A stretch of 11,661 nucleotides of DNA, from the NCBI GenBank assembly GCA_002441085.1, contig DJVF01000021.1, forward strand, positions 1 to 11,661, read 5' to 3'. The DNA is from Patescibacteria group bacterium UBA6263 (GTDB lineage Bacteria > Patescibacteriota > Gracilibacteria > Absconditabacterales > Absconditicoccaceae). Under the pieces are notes generated by a model. It was not told the DNA's origin, searched no databases, and was given only the letters and a program-made list of their open reading frames with translations. Positions 1-8,381 of the stretch are shown here, in pieces (the stretch's first letter is position 1; each line of letters opens with the position of its first letter). Made by a program: the position numbers and the translations under genes.

Positions 1-1484
1 TCCTAGTTTTATCACAATCCAAGGCGCTGCCTTTTGCAATAAGTGATGCCAAACACACCTGAGAAACACTCAGATTAAAATATAGATTTTTGGATCTAAG
101 AAGCCACGAAACCAGAGACAGAATAGTCCAAAGATATCAAATCATTTCTTATATGAGACAATTTTTTGATCAAAAAGATTTTATAGAAATAGAAACTCCA
201 TTACTTGGAAAATGAACAGATGAATGAGCAAGAGAATTTATCATACCCAGTAGAGTGCATTGATGAAAATTTTATACATTACCACAATCTCCTCAGCAAT
301 TTAAACAAATGTGTATGCTTTCATGATTTGACAAATATTATCAAATCGCAAGATGCTTCCGTGATGAAGATGATAAATGAGATCGTCAACCAGAATTTAC
401 TCAGCTTGATATTGAGATGGCATTTGTCAGTCAAAAAAAAATTATGAGTCTGATTTCAGATTTGATTTTGGGAATTATCAAAAAGTTTTATCCACACAAA
501 AAAATTCCAAGTAAAATACAGATAATATCATATAAACAAGCTATAGAAGAATATTGAACAGACAAACCAGATATTAGATTTGACCTAAGATCCAAAGATG
601 TCACAGATATTGTCCAAGACACTCCATTTGAAGTTTTTCAAAAAGTAATAAAATCCTGATGAATAGTCAAATGCTTGAAAATAGAGCAAGACATCACAAA
701 AAAACAAGTAGAAGATTTGACAAAACTTGCAATACAAAGTTGACTGGGATGATTGGCCTATATTACCATCCAAGCTGATTATCTCCAATCTCCTATAGTA
801 AAATTTTTAGGTGAAGATGTATGTCAAAAAATCATACAAAAAATGGAAGCTAAAATAGGAGATACAATATTTTTTTCAGCAGCCAAAGCAGAAATAGCTC
901 ACAAAGCACTAGACATAGTTAGAAGAAGGATTTGAGAAATATTAAAATTATATAGTGATGAAGATGTATGACTTTGTCGAATAGTTGACTTTCCCATGTT
1001 TGAAAAAACATTAACATGAAAATGGAAGTTTACTCACAACCCATTTTCTATGCCACAAATACAATATCTCGATCAACATATACAATGAGTTGATGTAGAA
1101 AAAATACTAGCTCAACAATATGATATAGTAATGGATGGATGTGAAATATGATGATGATCAATCAGAGCTCATATACCAGAAATATTGGAATCTACATACA
1201 AAATCATGTGATATAAAACTGAAACAATTACAAAAAGCATATGACATATGATAGATGCCTTCTGATACGGTACGCCTCCTCATGGATGAATAGCTTTGGG
1301 TCTAGATAGATTAATTATGTTGTTGCAAAAACAAAAAACTATTCGTGAAGTAATAGCCTTTCCCAAAAGTCCACAATTAGAAGATTTGCTCTTTCAGGCA
1401 CCATCACAAATAAGTTCCAAAAAACTAAGTGACGCTCATATCAAAACAGAAGAATATATTACCTCACAATGAGCAAAAATATAA
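1..1484 (+). CDS. aspS: Aspartyl-tRNA synthetase, 5'-truncated by window edge
   Basis: Class II synthetase that charges tRNA-Asp with aspartate in the cytoplasm. The frame is open from the left edge (first whole codon at 3) to UAA at 1482-1484, giving 493 residues with UGA read as Gly. The missing N-terminal part corresponds to the anticodon-binding OB fold, so the full protein should be near the usual 590-600 residues. Visible landmarks in order: YRFLDLR, a TDEGAREF block, LPQSPQQFK, motif 2 (RCFRDED, from 351) followed by RQPEFTQLDIEM, a bacterial-type GAD insertion (roughly 560-1000), HNPFSMP, GCEIGGGSIR, and motif 3 (GGIALGLDRL, from 1284). The GAD insert marks it as bacterial rather than archaeal or eukaryotic AspRS. 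In-frame UGAs fall on family glycines, for example in TDEGA, GGGS and GGIALG. No Shine-Dalgarno or promoter for it is in the window. Whether it is discriminating or also charges tRNA-Asn cannot be judged without the N-terminus. Confidence 0.96.
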
Positions 1485-1535
1485 GCAAAAACAATCAGAT
1501 CTTTTTACCAAAATTGTATTTGCTATTTTTCTCCC

Positions 1536-1563
1536 TTGAAAAAAAATCATAATAATTTATTAT
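1536..1563 (+). promoter_or_regulatory. Candidate sigma70 promoter for ppdK
   Basis: TTGAAA (1536-1541), a 16-bp spacer and TATTAT (1558-1563) lie in the aspS-ppdK spacer. Transcription would start near 1570, leaving a leader of about 60 nt. The surroundings are very AT-rich, so chance matches are likely; the support is the spacing and position only. Confidence 0.4.
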
Positions 1564-1570
1564 ATCTGCT

Positions 1571-1587
1571 CGATAATTTTTTTATCG
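1571..1587 (+). other. Small hairpin in aspS-ppdK spacer
   Basis: CGATAA (1571-1576) pairs with TTATCG (1582-1587) around a loop of five T. It would sit at the extreme 5' end of a ppdK transcript, or act as a weak terminator for aspS. There is no clean U-tract after it, so the terminator reading is weak. Confidence 0.35.
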
Positions 1588-1631
1588 CTAAAATTTTTAA
1601 ATTAATAATTTTAAATCCTAAATTCAAATAA

Positions 1632-4265
1632 ATGTGATTATTCTCTAAACCAAAAAAGTACGTGTATTCTTTTGTAGAGGGCAAATGAATATCCAAAGAA
1701 ATTCTAGGTGGTAAATGAACCAATCTAGCTGAAATGGTATCTATGTGATTGCCTATTCCAGATTGATTTACTATATCTACAGAAAGTTGTGATATGTATT
1801 ACAAAAATGACAAAAAATTACCTCAAGAAGTTTTGGATCAGATAGAACATCAACTCAAACATCTAGAACATCATATGTGAAAAAGGTTATGAGACATCAA
1901 CGACCCATTGCTTGTTTCTATCAGATCTGGAGCGGCAGCTTCTATGCCATGAATGATGGATACAATTCTCAATCTATGATTAAACGACCAATCTGTACAA
2001 TGACTCATCAGCAAGACCAACAATCCTAGATTTGTCCGAGATTCTTACAGAAGATTTTTGCAAATGTTTGGAGATGTTGTAATGTGAGTAGAATACGATC
2101 ATTTTGAAGATCAATTACAAAAAATAAAATCTCAAAAATGAGTAAAATTAGATACAGATCTTGATGCTGAGGATTTACAAAAATTAGTATGATTATACAA
2201 AGAAACTATAAACCAACATGCATGAACTCAATTTCCAGAGAATCCTAGAGATCAATTGATTATGTCTATAAATGCAGTTTTCAATTCACGAAACAACGAA
2301 AGAGCTATAGTATATCGCAAACTAAATGATATCAAATGATTGTTGTGAACAGCTGTCAATGTACAATCTATGGTGTTTGGTAATATGTGAGAAACATCCG
2401 GAACATGAGTCTGTTTTACTAGAAATCCATCCACTTGAGAAAATAAATTTTATTGAGAATTTTTGATGAATGCACAATGAGAAGATGTAGTTGCTTGAAT
2501 TAGGACTCCAGCAGAAATACAAGAATTAGAAAAGGTAATGCCAAATTGCTACAGCGAACTCGTAGATATATACCAAAGATTAGAAAAACATTACAAAGAT
2601 ATGCAAGATATGGAATTTACTATCCAAGAATGAAAACTATATATTCTCCAGACTAGAAGTTGAAAAAGAACCGCTGCGGCTGCTGTAAAAATAGCTGTAG
2701 ATATGGTCAATGAATGATTGATAGATGACAAAACAGCATTGCTTAGAGTTCAACCAGAACAACTAGATACCTTACTACACAAACAAATAGATCCTGAAGC
2801 AAAAAAAACAGCTGAACTTTTGACTAAATGATTACCAGCTTCTCCATGAGCTGCAGTATGACAAATAGTATTCAATGCAGAATCTGCTCATGATCGAAAT
2901 GAAGAATGAAAAAAAGTAATTCTAGTAAGAGTAGAGACATCACCAGAAGATATAGTATGAATGGTAGCTTCACAATGAATACTTACCGCAAGATGATGAA
3001 TGACATCACATGCAGCAGTAGTCGCAAGATGAATGGGTAAATGCTGTGTTTCATGATGTTCTGACATCACAATAGATGAAGCCAACAAGACTATGATAGT
3101 AAACTGAAAAACTTTCAATGAATGAGATATACTTACACTAGATTGATCAACATGAGAAGTTTTTTCTGGACAACTAAAAGTAGTAGATCCAGAACTAAGC
3201 GGAGATTTTCAAACATTGATGACTCGAGCAGATAAATATCGCAAACTTTGAGTAAGAACCAATGCAGATACGCCAGAAGACGCAACAAGAGCTAGAGAAT
3301 TTGGTGCACAGTGAATAGGATTATGTAGGACAGAACACATGTTCTTCGCAGAAGATAGAATCAAAGCAGTTAGAGAAATGATTTTATCAGAAGATCTACA
3401 ATGAAGACAAAAAGCATTGGCCAAATTACTACCATTTCAAAAATCAGACTTCATATGAATATTCAAAGCTATGCAAGGACTACCATGTACAATCAGATTT
3501 TTAGATCCTCCTTTACACGAATTTTTACCACAAGAAGAATCTGATATTCAATCATTAGCTACAGATATGTGAATAGATATAAATATACTAAAAGAGAGAA
3601 TCTCATCTCTACATGAATTCAATCCAATGCTATGACATAGAGGGTGTAGATTAGTAGTTACTTATCCAGAAATTGCACAAATGCAAACTGAAGCAGTAAT
3701 TTCTGCTGCCTGTGAGCTCAAACAACAATGAATAGAATCCAAACCAGAAATTATGATCCCTCTAGTATGATTCAAATCAGAATTAGATTTTAATGCTCAA
3801 ATAGTAAGAAAAGTAGCCAAAGAAACTATGGATAAGTATGGTATACAAATAGATTACAAATTGTGAACTATGATAGAAGTACCTAGATGAGCAGTCACAG
3901 CAGACAAAATTGCTGAAACAGCAGAATTTTTCTCTTTTGGAACCAATGACCTTACTCAAATGGGGCTGGGATTCTCTAGAGACGACGCAGGTAGATTCAT
4001 CAAAGAATATGTAAACAAAAATATATTTGAAAAAGACCCATTCCAGACAATAGACCAAGAATGAGTAGGAGAACTTATCAAAATAGCCATAGAAAAATGA
4101 AAAAAAACCAGACCTAATATCAAATTATGAATTTGTTGAGAGCACTGAGGAGAAAATCAATCTATACAATTTTGTCACAAAGTATGATTAGACTATGTCA
4201 GTTGTTCACCATTTAGAGTACCTATTGCTAGATTAGCAGCAGCTCATGCAGCTCTTAAAAATTAA
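1632..4265 (+). CDS. ppdK: Pyruvate, phosphate dikinase (PPDK)
   Basis: Complete 877-residue enzyme, close to the roughly 870-880 residues of bacterial PPDK. It interconverts PEP + AMP + PPi and pyruvate + ATP + Pi by way of a phosphohistidine. ATG at 1632 is preceded directly by an in-frame TAA, so it is the only sensible start; no Shine-Dalgarno is visible. Domain order: N-terminal ATP-grasp (SIRSGAAASMPGMMDT; later GETSGTGVCFTRNPSTGE), the swivelling phosphohistidine domain with GGMTSHAAVVARGMGK (catalytic His460), then the PEP/pyruvate-binding barrel with GLCRTEHMFF, NPMLGHRGCRL, FFSFGTNDLTQ and ICGEHGG (catalytic Cys835). Many glycines, including those next to His460 and Cys835, are UGA. 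It appears monocistronic, with a candidate promoter upstream and a strong terminator downstream. PPDK rather than PEP synthase is supported by the length and by the PPDK-type GMMDT and CRTEHMFF motifs. In a cell with little respiration it would tie glycolysis to PPi (inference). Confidence 0.97.
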
Positions 4266-4333
4266 ATTCTAATATATGTTTTTTAGTAAAGGACGCCAAT
4301 ACCTCAATAAGTTATGACTAAATATTTAATATT

Positions 4334-4360
4334 AAAATCCCGCAAAAGCGGGATTTTTTT
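4334..4360 (+). terminator. Rho-independent terminator after ppdK
   Basis: An A-rich flank and ATCCCGC (4337-4343), an AAAA loop and GCGGGAT (4348-4354) followed by TTTTTT. The stem is strong and GC-rich in an otherwise AT-rich region, 69 bp after the ppdK stop. Confidence 0.92.
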
Positions 4361-4370
4361 ACTAAAAAAT

Positions 4371-4459
4371 GTCGCACTACCAAGGCAACGCCAATAAACA
4401 ATTACCAGCAAATTTAATCATACAACAATAATTAATATTTTAATAGTGCCTAGTGCGAC
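4371..4459. repeat. Inverted-repeat-bounded 89-nt element
   Basis: GTCGCACTA (4371-4379) is the exact reverse complement of TAGTGCGAC (4451-4459). Just inside, GGCA (4384-4387) pairs with TGCC (4447-4450). This gives a 13-bp stem with a 4-nt bulge around an AT-rich interior of 59 nt. No open frame is present. It could be a MITE-like repeat, a structured RNA or a folded untranslated region; the window alone cannot tell which. Confidence 0.6.
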
Positions 4460-4528
4460 TTGAGTTCCTGCCTACCGTCAGGCAGGTTTGGATACTGACG
4501 TCTATCCCGCAAGGCGGGAAGTCAAGTC
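4457..4528. other. Possible three-way-junction structured element
   Basis: GACTTGA (4457-4463) pairs with TCAAGTC (4522-4528) and encloses two perfect hairpins: CCTGCCT/AGGCAGG (4467-4473 with 4480-4486) and TCCCGC/GCGGGA (4505-4510 with 4514-4519). An alternative pairing CGTCA/TGACG (4476-4480 with 4496-4500) uses the loop of the first hairpin. The closing stem also competes for GAC at 4457-4459 with the adjacent inverted repeat. GC content is clearly above the surroundings. There is no T-loop or acceptor pattern, so it is not a tRNA. It may be an intergenic palindromic repeat or a non-coding RNA. Confidence 0.5.
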
Positions 4529-4629
4529 AAAAGTAGGTCTGCGAAGCAAATTAAAAGATAGATTATAAAAAAGAAACTAATCGAGCTTTTTTTAAAAAAG
4601 TTTAGTTAATAAAACTCAAAAAAAATAAA
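4529..4629. other. AT-rich spacer with a hairpin, no gene seen
   Basis: AAACTAA (4574-4580) and TTTAGTT (4601-4607) form the ends of an AT-rich hairpin whose inner part also pairs T-run to A-run. With the elements before it, this completes the 430-bp gene-free stretch between ppdK and the secreted-protein gene. No coding frame is supported here. Confidence 0.4.
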
Positions 4630-4643
4630 GTCAAAATTTTGAC
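4630..4643. promoter_or_regulatory. Perfect 14-bp palindrome, operator-like
   Basis: GTCAAAATTTTGAC is a perfect palindrome whose right arm overlaps the -35 hexamer of the next promoter. This placement is typical of a repressor operator. No regulator gene is present in the window to assign to it. Confidence 0.4.
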
Positions 4644-4665
4644 AAAAAAAATCGTCTAGTATAAT
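4639..4665 (+). promoter_or_regulatory. Promoter of the cysteine-rich secreted protein gene
   Basis: Consensus TTGACA (4639-4644) and consensus TATAAT (4660-4665), 32 bp before the ATG at 4697. The 15-bp spacer is shorter than the ideal 17, but both hexamers are perfect matches. Confidence 0.65.
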
Positions 4666-4696
4666 ATAAAAAACTTTTAATTTCTAAAACCTCCAA

Positions 4697-5599
4697 ATGA
4701 ATAAAAAAATCATTTTGTTTTTGCTGCTAGGTATTATAGGTATCAATACAACATTTGCTGCAGATACAAACAATCAAATTTATCAGCAGACATCAAATGT
4801 CAAATCACAAACTAGTTTAATCTCAGAGGCTATTGAAGAAATTCCAATTTATCAATGAATTTCTTGTGAAAATTTAGATTATCATATCGATGCAATTTCA
4901 CAAATCCTAAAAAAAACAAAAATTAAAGAATCTAACAATCAATCAAATACAAAAAATATTTTTATAAAAACACTTAAAAAATATTTAAACAACGTTTTAC
5001 AATGCGATAATGATACAAATCCAGTTTTGCTAAAAGAAGAAGTAACATGTATATTTACCAATTCAAGTATACTTACACCATCAAACCCAATTGAAATTGT
5101 ATCTCTATATCCAAAAACAAACAAATGTTATGCACAAAATTCATACTGAAAACGGACTTGTGAATGAGAAAATTCTTGTAAAATAAAAGTTATTGGGGAA
5201 CTATGAGAGAGATTGGAACTAAAAAGCTCCTGTGGATCAAAAGCATACACAACAATAAATTGAAATAATAAACGCATAGATTTGAATTGTAATAATACAA
5301 AACCTATAAACCCAGAACCCATAGAGCCTTGTATGATTGTAGATTGTGCACAATGATATTATCATAAGTATTATGGAACAGATACAAATAATTGCCCAAT
5401 ATATAAGTGTGAAACTCAAACCCCAAGTGAGCAATCATATAGATGAGTAATTTATCAATGCAAAAATTGAGAACAAACCAAACTACGAAATCAAACATCT
5501 TGCAAATCTTACTCTACACGAAAAAAATATGTCAATCAATACTGTAGCTGATCAATAGTGAGCTTTGAAACTATAGATCAATGCACAACATATAAATAA
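4697..5599 (+). CDS. Secreted cysteine-rich protein, unknown function
   Basis: A 300-residue protein that appears only when UGA is read as Gly (nine internal UGAs). It has a clear signal peptide: MNKK, a hydrophobic core at residues 5-16, and likely cleavage after Ala21 (TTFA|AD). The mature part has 16 cysteines, an even number that would allow up to eight disulfides. A segment near residues 210-235 reads EPCMIVDCAQGYY, then GTDTNNCPIYKC. This C-X4-C-X2-Gly-Tyr...Gly-Thr-Asp-X3-Cys-Pro-X3-Cys pattern resembles small antistasin-like disulfide modules (resemblance only). The N-terminal third (about 22-140) has few cysteines and is Asn/Lys/Gln-rich; the C-terminal half carries most of them. No membrane anchor follows the signal peptide and no enzyme motif is seen. 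It is monocistronic, with its own promoter, a possible operator and a terminator. A surface or released protein for cell-cell contact is plausible but unproven. Confidence 0.85.
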
Positions 5600-5619
5600 G
5601 CCACCAATACCCAAATATA

Positions 5620-5663
5620 AAAAAAGTGAGGTCACCACAAAAATCAAAAAACCTCACTTTTTT
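5620..5663. terminator. Bidirectional terminator between convergent genes
   Basis: AAAAAAGTGAGGT (5620-5632) pairs with ACCTCACTTTTTT (5651-5663) across an 18-nt loop. T-runs follow the stem on both strands, so it serves the + strand secreted-protein gene and the - strand DUF1015 gene, which ends at 5677. Confidence 0.9.
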
Positions 5664-5676
5664 ATATTGTCAATTT

Positions 5677-6927
5677 TTATTCTAGTTCATGAACAACCAA
5701 TCCACTTCTAAGTTTTGGCTCAAACCAAGTAGTTTTGGGCGGCATTATATTTCATGTATCTGCTATATCTATCAACTGTTTCATACTCACAGGATAAAGA
5801 GCAAAAGCTACTTTCATTTCTCAGCTATCTACTCTTCTTTTTAGTTCACCCAATCATCTAAGTCATCACACAAAATCTATTCTCTTATCTGTTCTAAGAT
5901 CTTTAATACCAAGCAATTTATCCAAAACCAAATTAGAGAGTATTGTTACATCTAGCACTCATATAGGGTCTTGATCATTATATCTTCAAATTTTTGCAGT
6001 CAAAGCATATCGTTTTCATCATAAATACATACTAAATTCATGTAATTTTACTGGTTTATATTCTACTTCTCATTTATCTTCTATATCAAAATTTTCTTTC
6101 AAAACCTCAATAAAATCTGATTCTTGCATTCCATTCAAATCTTTCACCACGCGATTGTAATCCATGATATAAAGCTGATCATCTGGGAAATGTACAGCCA
6201 AAAAATAGTTATATTCTTCATCTCATTTATGATCTGGATTATTATTTTTCTTTTCATTTCCAACCAACGCAGCCGCAGCTGTCCTATGATGTCAATCAGC
6301 TACATAAGTAGAAGGCATTTGAGCAAATAAGTTTATAATTTTTGATATAATTTGATCATCAGATATTACTCGAAATTGATGCCCAAATCCATCTAAATCA
6401 GCCACAAAATCATATTCAGGAGCATTATTTTTTACAAAATCTTGAATGATATCATCTAATTCTTTTTTAGCAGGATAAGCAAAAAATACTGGTTCCATAT
6501 TAGCATTTGTAATACGCACATGTTTCATTCTATCTTCCTCTTTGTCTTTACGAGTCAATTCATGTTTTTTGATATTACCATTCATATAATCCTCCACTGA
6601 CGCACATGCAACCAAACCATATTGAGTCCTACCATTCATAGTCTGCGCATAAATATATAAACAATCTTTTTCTTCTTTTTTCAATCGTCAATCATTTTTA
6701 AACATCTCCAAATTTTCTTTTGCTTTATTATAAACTCTATCATCATGCAAGTCCATATCTACAGGTAGATTTATCTCAGGCTTGATAATATGAAGTAAAG
6801 AGTATCTGTTTCACTCAGCTTCTTTACGAGCTTCATTTGAATCCAAAACATCATAAGGACGAGAAGCTAAATTTTTTACAATTTCTTTTGGTGGACGCAA
6901 TCATTTAAACGCTTTTATAACTACCAT
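5677..6927 (-). CDS. DUF1015 family protein
   Basis: A 416-residue cytoplasmic protein of the DUF1015 family, at the usual family length. It starts at ATG (6927-6925) and ends at TAA (5679-5677). Recognisable blocks: an N-terminal AFKGLRPPKE, ASRPYDVLDSNEAR at about residues 21-34, GNRYSLLHIIKPEI, a central VADGHHRTAAAA with DGHHR at 211-215, and YNYFLAVHFPDDQL followed by NRVVKDLNG. The glycine of DGHHR is UGA, which splits the gene under the standard code. The biochemical function is not established to my knowledge. In some other bacteria members lie near serine-biosynthesis genes, but no such neighbour is visible here. DGHHR-type motifs also occur in ParB/sulfiredoxin-fold proteins, which hints at a nucleotide- or phosphate-handling site (inference). 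It is separated by terminators from genes on both sides. Confidence 0.9.
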
Positions 6928-6986
6928 AATATATAATTAGAAATTAAAAATATTGTATTTATAAATATATGCTATAAATATTTTAT

Positions 6987-7011
6987 AACGAATTATAAAT
7001 AATTATTCGTT
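6987..7011 (-). promoter_or_regulatory. Inverted repeat around a -10 box upstream of DUF1015 gene
   Basis: AACGAAT (6987-6993) and ATTCGTT (7005-7011) are exact inverted 7-mers. On the minus strand a perfect TATAAT (6997-6992) lies between them, 64 bp before the DUF1015 start. No good -35 is seen at normal spacing. The arrangement looks like an operator over a promoter, but the region is very AT-rich. Confidence 0.35.
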
Positions 7012-7029
7012 TTTATCTTTCAACTCTTT

Positions 7030-7059
7030 TAAAAAATTGGAGAGAAAAAATCTCTCCAA
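7030..7059 (-). terminator. Terminator of the 84-residue gene
   Basis: TTGGAGAGA (7037-7045), a 5-nt loop and TCTCTCCAA (7051-7059) form a perfect 9-bp stem. On the minus strand it is followed by a T-run (7036-7031). It lies 18 bp past the stop of the small minus-strand gene. Confidence 0.85.
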
Positions 7060-7077
7060 ATCTAACAATTTTCTGAA

Positions 7078-7332
7078 TTAGGCAAACTGTTCAACTTTAT
7101 AACTAACAGTTTTACCATTATGAAATACATCAATCTGATCTGAACAAATAGATCCAGAAAAAATACATTTCACAAATTTTTTAAAATCGCTCGAATCTGC
7201 TTCAGCTAAGAGTTTTTTTTCAAGTTGCAAATCATTAGAAGAAATGCTCTGAATGTTTCCATTTTCGTCAACCGAAACTCTCACAATACTAGAAGACGAA
7301 CGAATTTTCTTAAATTCAAATTTTAAATCCAT
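7078..7332 (-). CDS. Small hypothetical protein (84 aa)
   Basis: I do not recognise this protein. It has 84 residues, ATG (7332-7330) to TAA (7080-7078), and is soluble and charged: a basic start (MDLKFEFKKIR), a Ser-rich stretch, a likely helix LQLEKKLLAEA, and a C-terminal part with two cysteines (C56 and C63). There is no signal peptide or membrane segment. It contains no UGA; its three glycines are GGA, GGA and GGT, so it reads the same in either code. Support for it being real comes from a candidate promoter immediately upstream and a strong terminator immediately downstream. It lies divergently from the AGOG gene. Confidence 0.65.
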   Translation of the reverse strand: MDLKFEFKKIRSSSSIVRVSVDENGNIQSISSNDLQLEKKLLAEADSSDFKKFVKCIFSGSICSDQIDVFHNGKTVSYKVEQFA

Positions 7333-7360
7333 ATTTTTTTATTTTAGTTTTACACATATA

Positions 7361-7388
7361 AAAATATAGATATTTGAAACAATGTCAA
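7361..7388 (-). promoter_or_regulatory. Promoter of the 84-residue gene
   Basis: On the minus strand, a consensus TTGACA (7388-7383), a 16-bp spacer and TATTTT (7366-7361) lie 28 bp before the ATG. The -35 is perfect and the -10 is weaker. Confidence 0.5.
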
Positions 7389-7533
7389 GCCTTATTAAAA
7401 ATTTTTTATTAAACTTGATTTTAAATATTGCTTAAATATAGCTTACACACAAGACATATCTTTGATTGAATATATTTATATTAAAATAGATATCAAAAGA
7501 GCTTACAATTCTTTAACTCAATAATACCTCAAT

Positions 7534-8313
7534 TTGAAATCTTATCTTTCTAAATTTTCTATCAATGACATAATCAAGATCGAATCTCAAGATTTGCAAT
7601 TTATAGCATTACAAAAAGCCCGAAACAAAATAGATTCAAATACAAAAAGTAAAAAAGAAAAAATCATAAATCAGAATTTATTTTTGTTTTTGATTTTACA
7701 AAATTGACTTGTCTCATACCAAATAGCATGATCATGAGAAAGTCGACGAGAGGAATTTTCTCAGAAAATAAGTAAAGATCGAAAAAAAATTTCTCAAAGT
7801 TTACTTAAAGAAAAGAATAATATCAATCGACGATATGAGTTTTTGACAACATCCAAATACAACAAAAGGATCTATAACATAAAAAAATCTAGATTAATTA
7901 GATTTAATAAAATTTTAGAAGATATAAATCGAGACAATCCAAAAAATTTTCTAAACCATTACCAAGACATGAATTGATTATTAAATATAATATCACAAAT
8001 CATGCAAAGGCCTAGGGATTCCAAGACACTTACATTCACCATCAAAATGTTTGGATACGGCGCAAGAATAATTTTAAAAAAAATTGTCTACTATCCAATC
8101 GATATTAATATACCTATAGATTCTAGACTCAAAAAAATTTATGAAATCAATACAAATCAAAAACTATCAAACAATATCAAAGATAAAAAAATGATTGCAA
8201 AATATTTTGCAGATTTATCTAATCAATACAAAATTCCTCCATTACATTTAGATTCTATACTACGAATAGATTATCGAAAAAAACACATAAAAAACAAATT
8301 ACTATTGATTTAA
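7534..8313 (+). CDS. agog: AGOG-family 8-oxoguanine DNA glycosylase/AP lyase
   Basis: DNA repair enzyme that would excise 8-oxoguanine and cleave the abasic site. The frame is open after TAA at 7522 and the first usable start is TTG at 7534. This gives 259 residues, the usual AGOG size; the first ATG (7975) would remove over half the protein. Family blocks: LVSYQIAGSGE and EEFSQKIS near the N-terminal half, KTLTFTIKMFGYGAR with the probable catalytic Lys171, IPIDSRLKKIYE with the probable catalytic Asp196, and IPPLHLDSILR near the C-terminus. Four glycines are UGA. The aromatic residue usual after SGxGE (WEEF) is replaced by Arg here. AGOG is best known from archaea. Its codon use is unlike its neighbours: arginine is CGA nine times, AGA four and AGG three, which suggests acquisition (inference). 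It is divergent from the 84-residue gene and followed by a terminator. Confidence 0.88.
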
Positions 8314-8353
8314 ATAAGCAAATATTTATCTTACTCTCACGAGTAAACTAGGT

Positions 8354-8381
8354 TTGCAAAAATCCTTTACTAAATTATATT
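8354..8381 (+). promoter_or_regulatory. Candidate promoter of the atp operon
   Basis: TTGCAA (8354-8359), a 16-bp spacer and TATATT (8376-8381) lie 31 bp before atpB. It overlaps the terminator stem of the preceding gene, so transcripts would begin inside or after the hairpin. It is the only reasonable promoter in the short gap, but the -35 is weak. Confidence 0.35.

Noticed and set aside
205..447. 80-codon + strand frame starting at an ATG
   Set aside because: It lies in another frame over aspS motif 2. The aspS frame with UGA=Gly explains the region fully.
753..935. Apparent broken or pseudogene fragments in aspS and other genes
   Set aside because: All the breaks are UGA codons at glycine positions; there is no frameshift or UAA/UAG inside the conserved frames. 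These are intact genes in code 25, not pseudogenes.
2252..3424. Several 60-76-codon minus-strand frames
   Set aside because: They are antisense to ppdK, which is conserved across its whole length. They show no motifs and look like shadows of UGA-rich sense codons (UCA on the other strand).
3783..4058. 91-codon minus-strand frame
   Set aside because: Antisense to the conserved C-terminal barrel of PPDK; no start context or family resemblance.
4457..4528. Possible tRNA because of the 72-nt cloverleaf-like fold
   Set aside because: It has only two arms inside the closing stem, no TTC-type T-loop and no recognisable anticodon arm with conserved bases.
4690..4699. ACCTCC just before the ATG at 4697
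   Set aside because: This matches the 16S anti-Shine-Dalgarno itself, not its complement, so it cannot pair with the 16S tail as a ribosome binding site.
4939..5498. Overlapping minus-strand frames of 61-65 codons, some hydrophobic
   Set aside because: Antisense to the secreted cysteine-rich protein; the hydrophobicity is a by-product of AT-rich antisense reading.
7440..7507. Direct repeat AGCTTACA at 7440-7447 and 7500-7507
   Set aside because: Eight bases repeated once in an AT-rich spacer is easily chance; no third copy and no clear relation to a promoter.
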